A program made the translations under genes and the position numbers. The notes under the pieces are model-generated. The model was given only the letters and a program-made list of their open reading frames with translations, ran no database searches and was not told the origin of the DNA. From the NCBI GenBank assembly GCA_910576875.1, contig CAJTKI010000072.1:1-6931 (forward strand): a stretch of DNA of 6,931 bases, given 5' to 3'. Shown piece by piece: positions 1-5,057 of the stretch (position 1 is the stretch's first letter; each line of letters opens with the position of its first letter). This DNA is from an uncultured Christensenella sp. (GTDB lineage Bacteria > Bacillota > Clostridia > Christensenellales > UBA3700).

Positions 1-9
1 TCAGTATAT

Positions 10-47
10 AAAAAGTTCATGGAATACCATATTCCATGAACTTTTTT
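10..47. terminator. Bidirectional intrinsic terminator hairpin
   Basis: Two perfectly complementary 17-base arms (10-26 and 30-46) enclose a 3-base loop, CCA. The outer part of the stem is an A-run facing a T-run, so on either strand the hairpin ends in a T-tract (T6 on plus at 42-47, T5 on minus). This is the form of a bidirectional intrinsic terminator. It could end leftward transcripts coming from the DivIVA-like gene and rightward transcripts from a gene outside the left edge. The hairpin is seen directly; termination is inferred. Confidence 0.85.
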
Positions 48-90
48 GTCCCCTACTTTTCGGGGGATTTGTCGGATTCCGAAATCAAAA

Positions 91-115
91 CGACATTATC
101 CGACAGGATTCGACA
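91..115. repeat. Three CGACA direct repeats at 10-base spacing
   Basis: The pentamer CGACA starts at 91, 101 and 111, exactly 10 bases apart (TGTCG on the minus strand). The intervening five bases differ between copies, so only the pentamer is phased. Spacing near one helical turn is typical of direct-repeat operators bound by tandem regulator subunits. The middle copy is also the right arm of an inverted repeat with TGTCGGAT at 70-77. The repeats are seen directly; a role in protein binding is inference. Confidence 0.7.
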
Positions 116-223
116 TGCACACCGCAACCGTACAAGTATCCGCATCTAAATTTTGCCGCGATCCAACGACGTATACCATCATCCGAATACATGTCGCGTG
201 CTTATGGATATATAAACCTGTAT

Positions 224-257
224 GACAAATTTCGACATGATAAGACAAATATCGGCA
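224..257. repeat. GACA direct repeats at 10-base spacing, second cluster
   Basis: GACA starts at 224, 234 and 244, with a one-mismatch copy GGCA at 254, again exactly 10 bases apart. There is also a 20-base superperiod: GACAAATTTCGACAT at 224-238 matches GACAAATATCGGCAT at 244-258 at 13 of 15 positions. The core is the same as in the cluster at 91-115. The first copy overlaps a weak leftward -35-like hexamer (TTGTCA, minus strand, 223-228), so the array would lie just upstream of that possible promoter. Its function is unknown. Confidence 0.7.
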
Positions 258-303
258 TATTGCGCAGACGATTATCCCCCAAAAGACCGCATATCCAAAG
301 CTG

Positions 304-855
304 TCAAGCGGTGATATCGCGCGGCGCGTCCTGCGCGTCTTCCGGATCGGGATCGGCGATCCGCGCGAAGTCGGCAAAATCTTTGAGCCGCGCGCGCTCC
401 TGCGTATAATCAAACGTCGCCTGATCGAGATACGCGCCGATATGCAACTCCTGCGCCATCAACGTGCGCAGTTCTTCCTGCGCGTCCACGAGCGCCTTGC
501 CGACCGCGTCCCCGTCCTGCTGCCAAACGCCGCGAGCGTTGCGCAGACAAAATTCCGTCCACTTGGCTTGAAACAATTGCAGGCGTTCGCCTTCCAAACA
601 GTAGCGCACTTTGGCGGCATATTCGATCTGTTTTGCCTTGTCGATCGCTTGCTCCAACGCCAATTCGACCGCCTGCTGACGGGATTGGAGCGTATCGATC
701 GTGGCTTGCAGGCGCGCGTTGTCGTGCTTTAATTCTTCGATCCGATCGCGGCGCTCCATCGTCGCGTCGTCATACTGTTTGGTCAACGTCGCAAGATAGG
801 TATCGACCTGCTTGGGATCATACCCCTTGCGCACCACGGTAAAAGTAGGTTGCAT
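304..855 (-). CDS. DivIVA-domain protein (cell division/polarity family)
   Basis: This is a 183-residue protein with a DivIVA-type N-terminus. Residues 5-25 include the GYDPKQVDTYL motif, which matches the GYD-x-x-x-VD-x-(F/Y)L signature of DivIVA/Wag31/GpsB proteins that sense curved membrane or organise division and wall growth. A charged, Leu-rich heptad-like stretch follows at about residues 27-75, consistent with a parallel coiled coil. The rest is a helical, acidic-ending region without a domain I recognise. The start is set at 855 rather than at the in-frame ATG 27 bases upstream, because AGGAGA (865-870) sits 9 bases before it and the domain begins immediately after it. It is longer than GpsB, and its C-terminus does not let me assign it to a named DivIVA subfamily. 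It lies just past the pncB terminator. Confidence 0.85.
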   Translation of the reverse strand: MQPTFTVVRKGYDPKQVDTYLATLTKQYDDATMERRDRIEELKHDNARLQATIDTLQSRQQAVELALEQAIDKAKQIEYAAKVRYCLEGERLQLFQAKWTEFCLRNARGVWQQDGDAVGKALVDAQEELRTLMAQELHIGAYLDQATFDYTQERARLKDFADFARIADPDPEDAQDAPRDITA

Positions 856-864
856 ATTCCGAAA

Positions 865-870
865 TCTCCT
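865..870 (-). promoter_or_regulatory. Ribosome binding site of the DivIVA-like gene
   Basis: AGGAGA on the minus strand lies 9 bases before the ATG at 855. An in-frame ATG at 882 would put this site inside the coding region and has no comparable site of its own, so the downstream start is preferred. Confidence 0.75.
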
Positions 871-887
871 GTCTACCAGCATAGCAT

Positions 888-920
888 AAAAAAGATCGCC
901 CGCAGTATGCGCGGGCGATC
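888..920 (-). terminator. Intrinsic terminator after pncB
   Basis: Two perfect 10-base arms, GATCGCCCGC and GCGGGCGATC (894-903 and 911-920), enclose a 7-base loop and are followed on the minus strand by six T residues (888-893). The hairpin begins about 20 bases after the pncB stop codon. Strong GC stem plus immediate T-tract is the classic intrinsic terminator. It separates pncB from the DivIVA-like gene. The T-tract is only on the minus-strand side, so the direction is clear. Confidence 0.92.
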
Positions 921-941
921 GAATCGCGTCGTAAAAACAGA

Positions 942-2384
942 TTATTTGTCGGACTTTTCCACGCCGCCGTATTGTTTGATCAAGCGCTGTTTGAGATCAA
1001 ACAGTTTGTGCGACAAGTCGACCTTGTAGATATTGGGATTGAGCATGCGCTTGTACTCGTTCCAGAACGCGCCGAAGCTCTGCTTGTGATACGCGGCGAT
1101 GTCTCGGACGTCGGGCAAATCGTAGACAAGCTTGCCGTCCCGAATCACCTGCACGTGCAATTCCTGCGCGATGAAATTGGTGACGCGCTTGCGCTTCCAT
1201 GCGAAATCGGGATGGAAAATCTCGATCTCCTGCATGCCGTCAAACGTCTCTTCGCGCAGACAGATCAAATCGGCGATCGCCTTGCCGGACGTCTTGTCGA
1301 GCAAGCGCACGACTTTCTTAAACCCGGGATTGGTGATCTTGGCGGGCGTGTCGCTCATCTTCATCTTCGGGACCAGTTGTCCGTCCTGCTCGATCGCGGC
1401 GAGCTTGTACACGCCGCCCAGACTGGGACAATCGCTGCTGGTAATCAATTTTGTCCCGATGCCCCAACAGTCGATTGCGGCGTTTTGGGTAAAGAGCGAT
1501 TGCAGGACGTTCTCGTCGATGTCGCCGCTGGCAAAGATCTTGGCATTTTCAAATCCGGCTTCGTCGAGCATTTCGCGCGCCTTGCGCGACAAGTACGCGA
1601 GATCGCCCGAGTCCAGCCGAATGCCGATCGGCTCGTGTCCTGCGGCGCGCAGTTCGCGAAACACCTGAATCGCATGCGGCACGCCGCTGCCCAGCGTGTC
1701 GTACGTATCTACCAACAGCAAACAACTGTCCGGATACATCTGCGCATACGCGCGGAACGCATCCAGCTCCGTATCGAAACTCATGACCCAGCTATGCGCG
1801 TGCGTCCCCGAAATCGGTACGTCGAACATCTGCCCCGCCAACACGTTGGACGTGGACGCGCATCCCGCGATCATCGCCGCGCGCGCGCCGTAGATGCCGG
1901 CATCCGGCCCCTGCGCTCTGCGCAAACCGAACTCCGCGATCGCGCCGCCGCGCGCCGCATAGACGATCTTGGCGGTCTTGGTCGCGATCAGCGTCTGATG
2001 GTTGAGAATGCACAAGATCGCCGTCTCGATCAACTGCGCCTCGAACAGGCGCGCCTTGACGGTCAAAATCGGCTCCTGCGGAAATACGACCGTGCCCTCC
2101 GGCACCGCGTAGATGTCGCCGGTAAAACGGAAGTCGCGCAACAGCTGCAAAAACGGTTCGTCAAACAGATTGAGCGAACGCAGATACGCGATGTCGTCGT
2201 CTTCGAAACGCAAATGCAGGATATAATCGACCACTTGTTCCAGCCCGCAGGCGACGGCGTAGTTGTTGCCGACGCCGCGATAAAACACGTCGAATACCGC
2301 GATGCGGTCCATCTGGCGGTTTTTGCTGTACCCGTACATCATCGTCAACTGGTACAGATCGGTTAATAAGGTTAGATTTCTCAT
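942..2384 (-). CDS. pncB: Nicotinate phosphoribosyltransferase
   Basis: This cytoplasmic 480-residue enzyme of NAD salvage converts nicotinate and phosphoribosyl pyrophosphate, with ATP hydrolysis, to nicotinate mononucleotide. The N-terminus (LLTDLYQLTMMYGY, residues 6-19) is typical of the family. Further family motifs are EFGLRRAQG (151-159), GTHAHSWV (193-200), RLDSGDL (256-262), ASGDIDE (285-291) and WGIGTKL (307-313). By alignment of the TxAH(E/S)W motif, H197 should be the histidine phosphorylated during catalysis. The length is normal for the family and no key residue appears lost. The start at 2384 is chosen because GGAG lies 6 bases upstream; an in-frame ATG 33 bases further upstream lacks a good site. 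It follows lgt by 106 bases on the same strand and is closed by the terminator at 888-920. No regulator site for NAD metabolism was recognised. Confidence 0.97.
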   Translation of the reverse strand: MRNLTLLTDLYQLTMMYGYSKNRQMDRIAVFDVFYRGVGNNYAVACGLEQVVDYILHLRFEDDDIAYLRSLNLFDEPFLQLLRDFRFTGDIYAVPEGTVVFPQEPILTVKARLFEAQLIETAILCILNHQTLIATKTAKIVYAARGGAIAEFGLRRAQGPDAGIYGARAAMIAGCASTSNVLAGQMFDVPISGTHAHSWVMSFDTELDAFRAYAQMYPDSCLLLVDTYDTLGSGVPHAIQVFRELRAAGHEPIGIRLDSGDLAYLSRKAREMLDEAGFENAKIFASGDIDENVLQSLFTQNAAIDCWGIGTKLITSSDCPSLGGVYKLAAIEQDGQLVPKMKMSDTPAKITNPGFKKVVRLLDKTSGKAIADLICLREETFDGMQEIEIFHPDFAWKRKRVTNFIAQELHVQVIRDGKLVYDLPDVRDIAAYHKQSFGAFWNEYKRMLNPNIYKVDLSHKLFDLKQRLIKQYGGVEKSDK

Positions 2385-2390
2385 CTCGTT

Positions 2391-2394
2391 CTCC
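2391..2394 (-). promoter_or_regulatory. Ribosome binding site of pncB
   Basis: GGAG on the minus strand is 6 bases before the ATG at 2384 and decides this start over the in-frame ATG at 2417. Just upstream is a small inverted repeat, CAATG/CATTG (2404-2408 and 2415-2419, 6-base gap), too short to interpret. Confidence 0.7.
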
Positions 2395-2451
2395 ATTTGT
2401 ATGCAATGGCAGAGCATTGATAGGCCGGACTTCCGCGTCCTGTCGCCACGT

Positions 2452-2473
2452 AAAAAGGATCGCGCAATGCGCG
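2452..2473 (-). terminator. Weak terminator-like or attenuator-like hairpin after lgt
   Basis: On the minus strand a 5-bp GC stem, CGCGC/GCGCG with a 3-base ATT loop (2461-2473), is followed by ATCC and then five T residues (2452-2456). It starts 17 bases after the lgt stop. The stem is short and the T-tract is set back by four bases, so it is probably only partly effective. I see no promoter between it and pncB, which suggests that some transcription passes through. Compare the much stronger hairpin at 888-920. Confidence 0.4.
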
Positions 2474-2490
2474 CAAATCAAAATTCGTAT

Positions 2491-3492
2491 TTATTGAGAC
2501 GGCGCGGGATCGGACGGTTTCGCCGCGTCGTCGGCATGCGCGCCGTCCGACGCGACCGCTTGTCCGGCAAGCGTCGTATCGCGCTGCGCGTCCTGCTCCG
2601 CCAATCGGCGCAACTGCTCGTCGCAACGCATCTCGAACGCCTTGTTGGCGATACTGCGCTGGAACCATTTGGTCTCCATCCGGATCTTGCCCGTCTGTAC
2701 GAGAATCAACAACACCATCGCCACTGCACACACGACGTAGCAAATGACCTGCACAACGCCGACCTCGGAATCGCCGAACGTCTCGTGCTCGTACTTGAAA
2801 AATTCCAACGTGCCGCGCACGAGTCCGTACCACATTAGATAGAACATGCCCAATGTGCCCGGTTTCAACTTCTTATCCAATACGAAAAACATCGTCAACG
2901 CAATCGCCAGTCCGATCGCATTGAGCACGCCCTCGTAGAAAAACAACGCCATATGATACCGCGGACCGATCTGCACGGCGATCGGGAACCACTGCCAATG
3001 CGGATCCGTGATGACCTTGCCGTACAATTCGCCGTTGACGAAATTGCCCCAACGTCCGATAATCTGTCCGAGCAACAGCGCGACGACGACCAAGTCGCCG
3101 ATGCGAATAAACGAATATTTGCGATTGCGCAAACAACAGAACAGCACGCCCAACGCGCCGCCGAAAATGCCGCCGATGATCGTCAGACCGCCCGCCTTGA
3201 TATTCCACAATTGCGCAAACGCGTCCCAATCGAACGGCGTCGGCCAAAACTCCTTGCGCGGAACCACGTAAAACAAGCGACAGCACAAGACCGCCAGAAC
3301 AACGACCCAGATAAACAATTCCATCGAAAAATCGACGTCGATCCCGCGCCGCTTCGCCAAAAACAAAAACAGCAAAAACGCCGCGACGATCGCCGACGTC
3401 ACAATGACGCCGTACCAGGCGATCTCGAATCCGAACAGATAAAATCCGTCGCTCGTCGTCCCGAACATCGTATTCGCCAAAATATGCGACAT
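2491..3492 (-). CDS. lgt: Prolipoprotein diacylglyceryl transferase
   Basis: This integral membrane enzyme transfers a diacylglyceryl group from phosphatidylglycerol to the lipobox cysteine of prolipoproteins, the first step of lipoprotein maturation. The 333 residues contain about seven hydrophobic segments, the first near 22-46 and the last near 243-266. The Lgt signature GRWGNFVNGELYG is at 146-158. Other family elements are AWYG (25-28), GGLTIIGG (101-108), LFFYEGVLN (183-191) and YGLVRGTLEFFK (222-233), the last keeping the conserved Arg (R226) and Glu (E230). The position matching E. coli His103 is Ile106, and the Arg matching E. coli R246 is Lys233. A polar, Ala/Asp/Gln-rich tail (about 277-333) makes it longer than the usual 260-300 residues. 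It begins 6 bases after the galK stop. GGAG overlaps the end of galK at a long 12-base spacing, so a downstream ATG at codon 9 is possible. Confidence 0.95.
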   Translation of the reverse strand: MSHILANTMFGTTSDGFYLFGFEIAWYGVIVTSAIVAAFLLFLFLAKRRGIDVDFSMELFIWVVVLAVLCCRLFYVVPRKEFWPTPFDWDAFAQLWNIKAGGLTIIGGIFGGALGVLFCCLRNRKYSFIRIGDLVVVALLLGQIIGRWGNFVNGELYGKVITDPHWQWFPIAVQIGPRYHMALFFYEGVLNAIGLAIALTMFFVLDKKLKPGTLGMFYLMWYGLVRGTLEFFKYEHETFGDSEVGVVQVICYVVCAVAMVLLILVQTGKIRMETKWFQRSIANKAFEMRCDEQLRRLAEQDAQRDTTLAGQAVASDGAHADDAAKPSDPAPSQ

Positions 3493-3498
3493 CGTGCG

Positions 3499-4761
3499 TT
3501 ACATCTCCACGCGGCAAGCGCCGTCGGGGCGCACGCCGATCCGATAGACGTTGTCCGCGCCGAATACCGATTGCATCGAGCGCACGTATGCGTCTGCGCC
3601 GTCCGCGGCGACGTACGCGATGATCGTCCCCGCAAATCCGCCGCCGTGCACGCGCACCGCCTGCACCGCGTCGTCGCGCCGCGACAGACAAATCGCGAGC
3701 GGAATGCGCTGCAACGTATCGCCGATCGGATAACAGTTCTGCAACATCGTATACGAACTCTCGCCGCTCTCGCGGATCGCCTGCAAAAACTTCTTCTTCT
3801 TGCCGGTCTCGACCGCGCGCGCGCCGTACTGCACGCGTTTGTTTTCTTCAAAATAATGCATCGCGCGCAAGATCGCTCTGCCGCTGACCTTGCTCTGCAA
3901 CTGCGGAATCGCCGCATAGAAATCTTCGGGACGCACGCGACGCAGTTTCTTGGCGCCCATGCAACGCGCGACTTCTTCCATCTCCATGCGAATCGAAGCG
4001 TACTGACCGGTCAAATCGCAGTGATCGCCGCCGGTATTGGTCAAGACGATCGCCAGATCGTCGAACGTCCACTCGATCGTCTGCACCTTGGGATCGGACG
4101 TACGGAAATCGATATAACTCACGCCGCCCAGCGCAATCGCGCTCTGATCCATCAAGCCGCACGGCTTGCCGAAAAAGACGCTCTCGGCATGATGCGATGC
4201 CTTGGCTTTGGTGATCTTGTCGATGCGACCGCCGTTGTACAAATCGTTGAGAATCTCGCAGATCAATACTTCGAAACTTGCGGAAGAACTCACGCCCGCG
4301 CCCTTAAACACATCCGACGTCGTCGTCGCGCAAAATCCGCCGATCGCATAGCCGCGGTCTTTGTAATACGCGCAAACGCCGCGCACGAGCGCTTCGGACG
4401 TACCGAACTCGGTCGCATCGGGGTTGAGTTGATTCAGATCCACTTCCAGCGCCGGATAGCCGACGGACGCGACGACGATCTTGGGTTCGTCGATCGGCGT
4501 GACGCACGCGACCGTATCCACCGTGATCGCCGCGCAAAGCACTTTGCCGTTGTTGTGATCGGTATGGTTGCCGCACACTTCGATGCGTCCGGGCGAAGAA
4601 TAGAAAATCCCGCCGTCGCCGTACGTTTTGCTGTGCAAATCATACAGCGCGCGATATCGATCGCACGCATATTCCATTCGCTCCGCGCCGTACAAGCGCT
4701 TGACGCTGCGCGCAAAAAGCGCGTTGTCGCGCAATCCGTTTACGGTCTGTCTGTCCGCCAT
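3499..4761 (-). CDS. galK: Galactokinase, GHMP kinase family
   Basis: This 420-residue cytoplasmic kinase is predicted to phosphorylate alpha-D-galactose with ATP to galactose-1-phosphate, the first phosphorylation of the Leloir pathway. The galactokinase signature is at 57-72 (PGRIEVCGNHTDHNNG), with the transition-state Arg at R59. The GHMP ATP loop is KGAGVSSSAS (153-162), the catalytic-base motif is CGLMDQ with D205, and the C-terminal GHMP motif is HGGGFAGT (372-379). In the signature the usual GEHTDY reads GNHTDH, so a sugar-contacting Glu is Asn (N65) and Tyr is His (H69). I recall this variant in Firmicute galactokinase-like proteins, but it leaves some doubt about the exact sugar. 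The start at 4761 is set by AAAGGAGA about 10 bases upstream; the longer in-frame start at 4839 would lie inside the promoter. Divergent from galT, with lgt immediately downstream. Confidence 0.93.
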   Translation of the reverse strand: MADRQTVNGLRDNALFARSVKRLYGAERMEYACDRYRALYDLHSKTYGDGGIFYSSPGRIEVCGNHTDHNNGKVLCAAITVDTVACVTPIDEPKIVVASVGYPALEVDLNQLNPDATEFGTSEALVRGVCAYYKDRGYAIGGFCATTTSDVFKGAGVSSSASFEVLICEILNDLYNGGRIDKITKAKASHHAESVFFGKPCGLMDQSAIALGGVSYIDFRTSDPKVQTIEWTFDDLAIVLTNTGGDHCDLTGQYASIRMEMEEVARCMGAKKLRRVRPEDFYAAIPQLQSKVSGRAILRAMHYFEENKRVQYGARAVETGKKKKFLQAIRESGESSYTMLQNCYPIGDTLQRIPLAICLSRRDDAVQAVRVHGGGFAGTIIAYVAADGADAYVRSMQSVFGADNVYRIGVRPDGACRVEM

Positions 4762-4770
4762 AAATAAATT

Positions 4771-4778
4771 TCTCCTTT
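4771..4778 (-). promoter_or_regulatory. Ribosome binding site of galK
   Basis: AAAGGAGA on the minus strand, with AGGAG 10 bases before the ATG at 4761, fixes the start. The spacer is AT-rich. This rules out the in-frame ATG at 4839, which lies upstream of the predicted transcription start. Confidence 0.8.
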
Positions 4779-4827
4779 GGTTGCCGTCCGCCGGTCGCGG
4801 CAGCGCCGCAATTTTCGGTTGTTTTAT

Positions 4828-4856
4828 ATTATACCACACGCAAAGACAGATGTAAA
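4828..4856 (-). promoter_or_regulatory. galK promoter, sigma-A type with extended -10
   Basis: On the minus strand TTTACA (4851-4856, five of six consensus bases) is followed by exactly 17 bases and then a perfect TATAAT (4828-4833), preceded by TG one base away (TGGTATAAT), an extended -10. Transcription should start near 4821, giving a leader of about 60 bases before galK. The -35 region is overlapped by an imperfect inverted repeat at 4851-4869, which could be an operator. Hexamers and spacing are seen; activity is inferred. Confidence 0.85.
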
Positions 4857-4869
4857 TATTTATTTTGCA
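4851..4869. repeat. Imperfect dyad over the galK -35 (possible operator)
   Basis: TGTAAA (4851-4856) and TTTGCA (4864-4869) are inverted with one mismatch around a 7-base AT-rich centre. The dyad includes the galK -35 hexamer, a usual place for a repressor site. It does not match a catabolite-responsive element or a GalR/LacI operator that I can name. TGCAAA recurs at 4945-4950 and TTGCAT at the galT -35 (4990-4995). Confidence 0.3.
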
Positions 4870-4889
4870 CGCGCCCGCTTTCGGAGGCT

Positions 4890-4925
4890 ATACGGCGCGT
4901 TTCGCCCGTCCTTGCGCCGCCGTAT
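4890..4925. repeat. Inverted repeat between the divergent gal promoters
   Basis: ATACGGCG (4890-4897) and CGCCGTAT (4918-4925) form a perfect 8-bp inverted repeat with a 20-base gap. It lies between the two -35 elements, without a T-tract, so it is not a terminator. It may be a two-half-site regulator target or a chance GC-rich dyad. Confidence 0.35.
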
Positions 4926-4989
4926 GTCCGCAAACGCGCCCCGATGCAAATTTTTTTCGTCCCGCGCGCGTCGTCGCGTCAAAAAACTC

Positions 4990-5018
4990 TTGCATTCGCG
5001 CCGTTTGTGCGTTATAAT
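4990..5018 (+). promoter_or_regulatory. galT promoter, sigma-A type
   Basis: A perfect TATAAT at 5013-5018 is preceded at exactly 17 bases by TTGCAT (4990-4995). The -35 matches consensus only at TTG, so the promoter may depend on the upstream A/T tracts (4948-4957 and 4981-4986) or on an activator. The predicted start is near 5025, giving a leader of about 33 bases before galT. Confidence 0.75.
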
Positions 5019-5043
5019 AATAAAAATTCTAATTATATTTTTT

Positions 5044-5048
5044 GAGGG
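5044..5048 (+). promoter_or_regulatory. Ribosome binding site of galT
   Basis: GAGGG lies 9 bases before the ATG at 5058 and directly follows an AT-rich leader. No other in-frame start nearby has such a site. Confidence 0.7.
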
Positions 5049-5057
5049 TTTCCGTAT

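Larger units (their letters stand above)
48..303. other. Intergenic interval without a convincing gene
   Basis: About 250 bases between the hairpin at 10-47 and the stop of the DivIVA-like gene at 304 hold no reading frame with a plausible start, ribosome binding site and protein-like composition. The stretch is visibly more AT-rich than the neighbouring genes. It contains two clusters of GACA repeats (annotated separately), a short palindrome TCGGA-T-TCCGA at 72-82, an 8-bp inverted repeat TGTCGGAT/ATCCGACA (70-77 and 98-105), and a small CCCC/GGGG dyad near 50-65. A weak leftward promoter-like pair lies at 201-228. No tRNA or rRNA structure was recognised. Confidence 0.6.

Noticed and set aside
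48..303. CRISPR array or transposon end suggested by the regular GACA repeats
   Set aside because: The repeats are 4-5 bases with 5-6 base gaps, far from CRISPR dimensions. No matching terminal inverted repeats, target duplication or transposase is visible in the window.
278..306. TTGACA (minus strand, 301-306) with GATAAT downstream as a promoter
   Set aside because: The two hexamers are 25 bases apart, too far for a sigma-A promoter, and no hexamer resembling TATAAT lies at 16-18 bases.
96..413. Minus-strand open frame of 105 codons overlapping the end of the DivIVA-like gene
   Set aside because: Its first third is a frame-shifted reading of the DivIVA-like gene, no ribosome binding site is visible, and the composition (Arg, Ser, Cys-rich) is not protein-like.
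972..2366. Long plus-strand open frame (464 codons) opposite pncB
   Set aside because: It is antisense to a clearly identified gene, its product has no recognisable family features, and there is no convincing ribosome binding site. It stays open because the GC-rich sense codons avoid the reverse complements of stops.
2404..2419. CAATG/CATTG inverted repeat upstream of pncB as a NAD-regulator operator
   Set aside because: The arms are only 5 bases and do not resemble a regulator site I can name for this pathway.
2953..4767. Long plus-strand open frame (604 codons) opposite lgt and galK
   Set aside because: It spans two identified genes on the other strand and reads as an Arg/His/Asp-rich low-quality protein, which is typical of an antisense shadow.
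4762..4839. 26-residue N-terminal extension of galK starting at ATG 4839
   Set aside because: That ATG lies inside the promoter, upstream of the expected transcription start, while a good ribosome binding site precedes ATG 4761.
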